NCBI RefSeq assembly: GCF_029894425.1
Contig: NZ_JARXYJ010000001.1
Coordinates: forward strand, 9,258,501 to 9,322,500
Length of the DNA: 64,000 nt
Origin: Streptomyces sp. SAI-127
GTDB lineage: Bacteria > Actinomycetota > Actinomycetes > Streptomycetales > Streptomycetaceae
Direction of reading: 5' to 3'
Position 1 is the first letter of the stretch. Every line of letters starts with the position of its first letter. This document shows, one piece after another, positions 62,768 to 64,000 of this stretch. The notes below the pieces were generated by a model. The model did no database searches and was not told the DNA's origin. It saw only the letters and a list, made by a program, of their open reading frames with translations. The translations under genes were made by a program, and so were the position numbers.

Positions 62768-64000
62768 TCAGGCGGCCCGGAACGACCGCAGCCGCAGCGA
62801 GTTGCCGACCACGAACACCGACGAGAACGCCATCGCCGCCCCCGCGAGCATCGGGTTGAGCAGTCCGGCCGCCGCCAGCGGCAGAGCGGCCACGTTGTAG
62901 GCGAAGGCCCAGAAGAGGTTGGACCGGATCGTCCCCAGGGTGCGGCGGGCGAGGCGGATGGCGTCCGCCGCGGCCCGCAGGTCACCCCGGACGAGGGTCA
63001 GATCGCCCGCCTCGATCGCGGCGTCCGTGCCGGTGCCCATCGCCAGACCCAGGTCGGCCTGAGCCAGCGCCGCCGCGTCGTTGACGCCGTCACCGACCAT
63101 CGCGACCGAACGGCCCTCTGCCTGAAGCCGCTTGACGACGTCGACCTTGTCCTGCGGCAGCACCTCGGCGATCACGTGCTCCGGGTCGATGCCGACCTCC
63201 CGGGCCACGGACTCGGCCACGGCCCGGTTGTCACCGGTCAGCAGGACGGGCGTCAGGCCCAGCGCGCGCAGGCGGACGATCGCCTCACGGCTGGTGTCCT
63301 TGACCGCGTCGGCGACTTCGAGCACGGCCCGCGCCTCGCCGTCCCAGGCGACCGCGATCGCCGTACGACCGAGAGCTTCCGCCTCCGACTTGACCCGGCG
63401 GAGCTCCGCGGGCAGCTCCAAGGACCAGTCGGCCAGCAGGCGCTCGCGGCCGACGAGCACGGCATGCCCGTCGACGATGCCCTGCACCCCGAGCCCCGGC
63501 ACGTTCGCGAAGTCCTCCGGTGCGGGGAGAGAACTCAGCTTCTCCATCGCCCCGTCGGCGACCGCGCGGGCGACCGGGTGCTCCGACGCGTGCTCCAACG
63601 CGCCCGCCAGCCGCAGGACTTCGGCCTCGTCGGTGCCGTCCGCCGGGTGCACGGCCAGGAGGGTCATCCGGCCCGTGGTGACGGTGCCGGTCTTGTCCAG
63701 GACGACGGTGTCGACCCTGCGCGTGGACTCCAGGACCTCGGGGCCCTTGATGAGGATGCCGAGTTGGGCGCCGCGCCCGGTTCCGACCAGCAGAGCGGTC
63801 GGCGTGGCGAGTCCGAGGGCGCAGGGGCAGGCGATGATCAGTACGGCGACGGCGGCGGTGAACGCGGCGGCCGTACCGGCGCCGTTGCCGAGCCAGAAGC
63901 CCAGGGTGCCGAGGGCGAGCGCGATGACGACCGGCACGAACACCGCTGAGATCCGGTCCGCGAGCCGCTGAGCGGCCGCCTTGCCGTTCTGGGCGTCCTC
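62768..64000 (-). CDS. heavy-metal (copper-type) P1B ATPase, 5' end outside window
   Basis: The C-terminal 410 residues are visible and the frame runs off the right edge. [16 protein letters not shown] carries the copper-type CPC membrane motif, [11 protein letters not shown] is the phosphorylation site, and the ATP-binding hinge is [16 protein letters not shown]. Such pumps export Cu(I) or a related metal across the plasma membrane. The N-terminal metal-binding domain lies beyond 64000. Reverse strand, convergent with the sugar operon. Confidence 0.95.
   Translation of the reverse strand, partial: EDAQNGKAAAQRLADRISAVFVPVVIALALGTLGFWLGNGAGTAAAFTAAVAVLIIACPCALGLATPTALLVGTGRGAQLGILIKGPEVLESTRRVDTVVLDKTGTVTTGRMTLLAVHPADGTDEAEVLRLAGALEHASEHPVARAVADGAMEKLSSLPAPEDFANVPGLGVQGIVDGHAVLVGRERLLADWSLELPAELRRVKSEAEALGRTAIAVAWDGEARAVLEVADAVKDTSREAIVRLRALGLTPVLLTGDNRAVAESVAREVGIDPEHVIAEVLPQDKVDVVKRLQAEGRSVAMVGDGVNDAAALAQADLGLAMGTGTDAAIEAGDLTLVRGDLRAAADAIRLARRTLGTIRSNLFWAFAYNVAALPLAAAGLLNPMLAGAAMAFSSVFVVGNSLRLRSFRAA

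Overview
The window looks like the chromosome of a Streptomyces-type actinomycete. GC is very high, there are many GTG starts, genes often overlap by 4 bp in operons, LacI/GntR-controlled sugar and peptide uptake systems are abundant, and a modular NRPS locus is flanked by carbon-utilisation genes. Product assignments come from reading motifs by eye; no database search was possible. No stretch longer than 300 bp lacks a gene.

Layout. (1) 1-993: 3'-truncated E1 alpha of a 2-oxoacid dehydrogenase, reverse strand. (2) 1234-23172: one forward secondary-metabolite operon with a cysteate/threonine-synthase-like PLP enzyme, three NRPSs (five modules, ending in a thioesterase), MbtH and a cytochrome P450. 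(3) 23135-24952: an MFS exporter and a TmrB-like P-loop protein on the reverse strand, plausible export/resistance genes. (4) 25000-27259: LacI repressor divergent from a secreted GH5 glycosidase, with a perfect palindromic operator between them. (5) 27407-28675: membrane-anchored Mrr-like nuclease and an AhpD-like protein. (6) 28745-36380: peptide ABC importer operon led by a proline-iminopeptidase-like hydrolase and divergent from a GntR/FadR regulator. (7) 36387-44400: a sugar regulon (isomerase-like protein, MFS transporter, GH106-like rhamnosidase, LacI) whose three promoter regions share one operator. (8) 44685-47430: a 65-residue double-glycine-leader peptide with its own strong terminator, then a cyclase-family/TPP-enzyme pair. 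(9) 47504-54182: DinB-like protein, long GAPDH, DegT-type aminotransferase, GNAT/FemAB-like transferase and a NarL-type two-component pair. (10) 54342-55797: methyltransferase and a small TOPRIM protein. (11) 56025-62549: seven-gene sugar catabolism/ABC uptake operon. (12) 62768-64000: 5'-truncated copper-type P-ATPase.

The NRPS line reads C-A(Val)-T-C-A(Asp-like)-T-E / C-A(Thr)-T-C-A(large hydrophobic or aromatic)-T-E / C-A(unassigned)-T-TE. It should make an N-acylated pentapeptide of the form acyl-Val - D-(Asp-like) - Thr - D-(aromatic?) - X. The first gene of the operon belongs to the family that makes L-cysteate (sulfo-alanine). The Asp-like pocket of module 2 keeps the carboxylate-binding Lys but is enlarged at one position. 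I therefore suggest, as inference, that module 2 loads cysteate and that the product is a sulfonated lipopeptide, possibly beta-hydroxylated by the P450. This is the best candidate in the window for an undescribed system. The GG-leader peptide at 44685 is the second.
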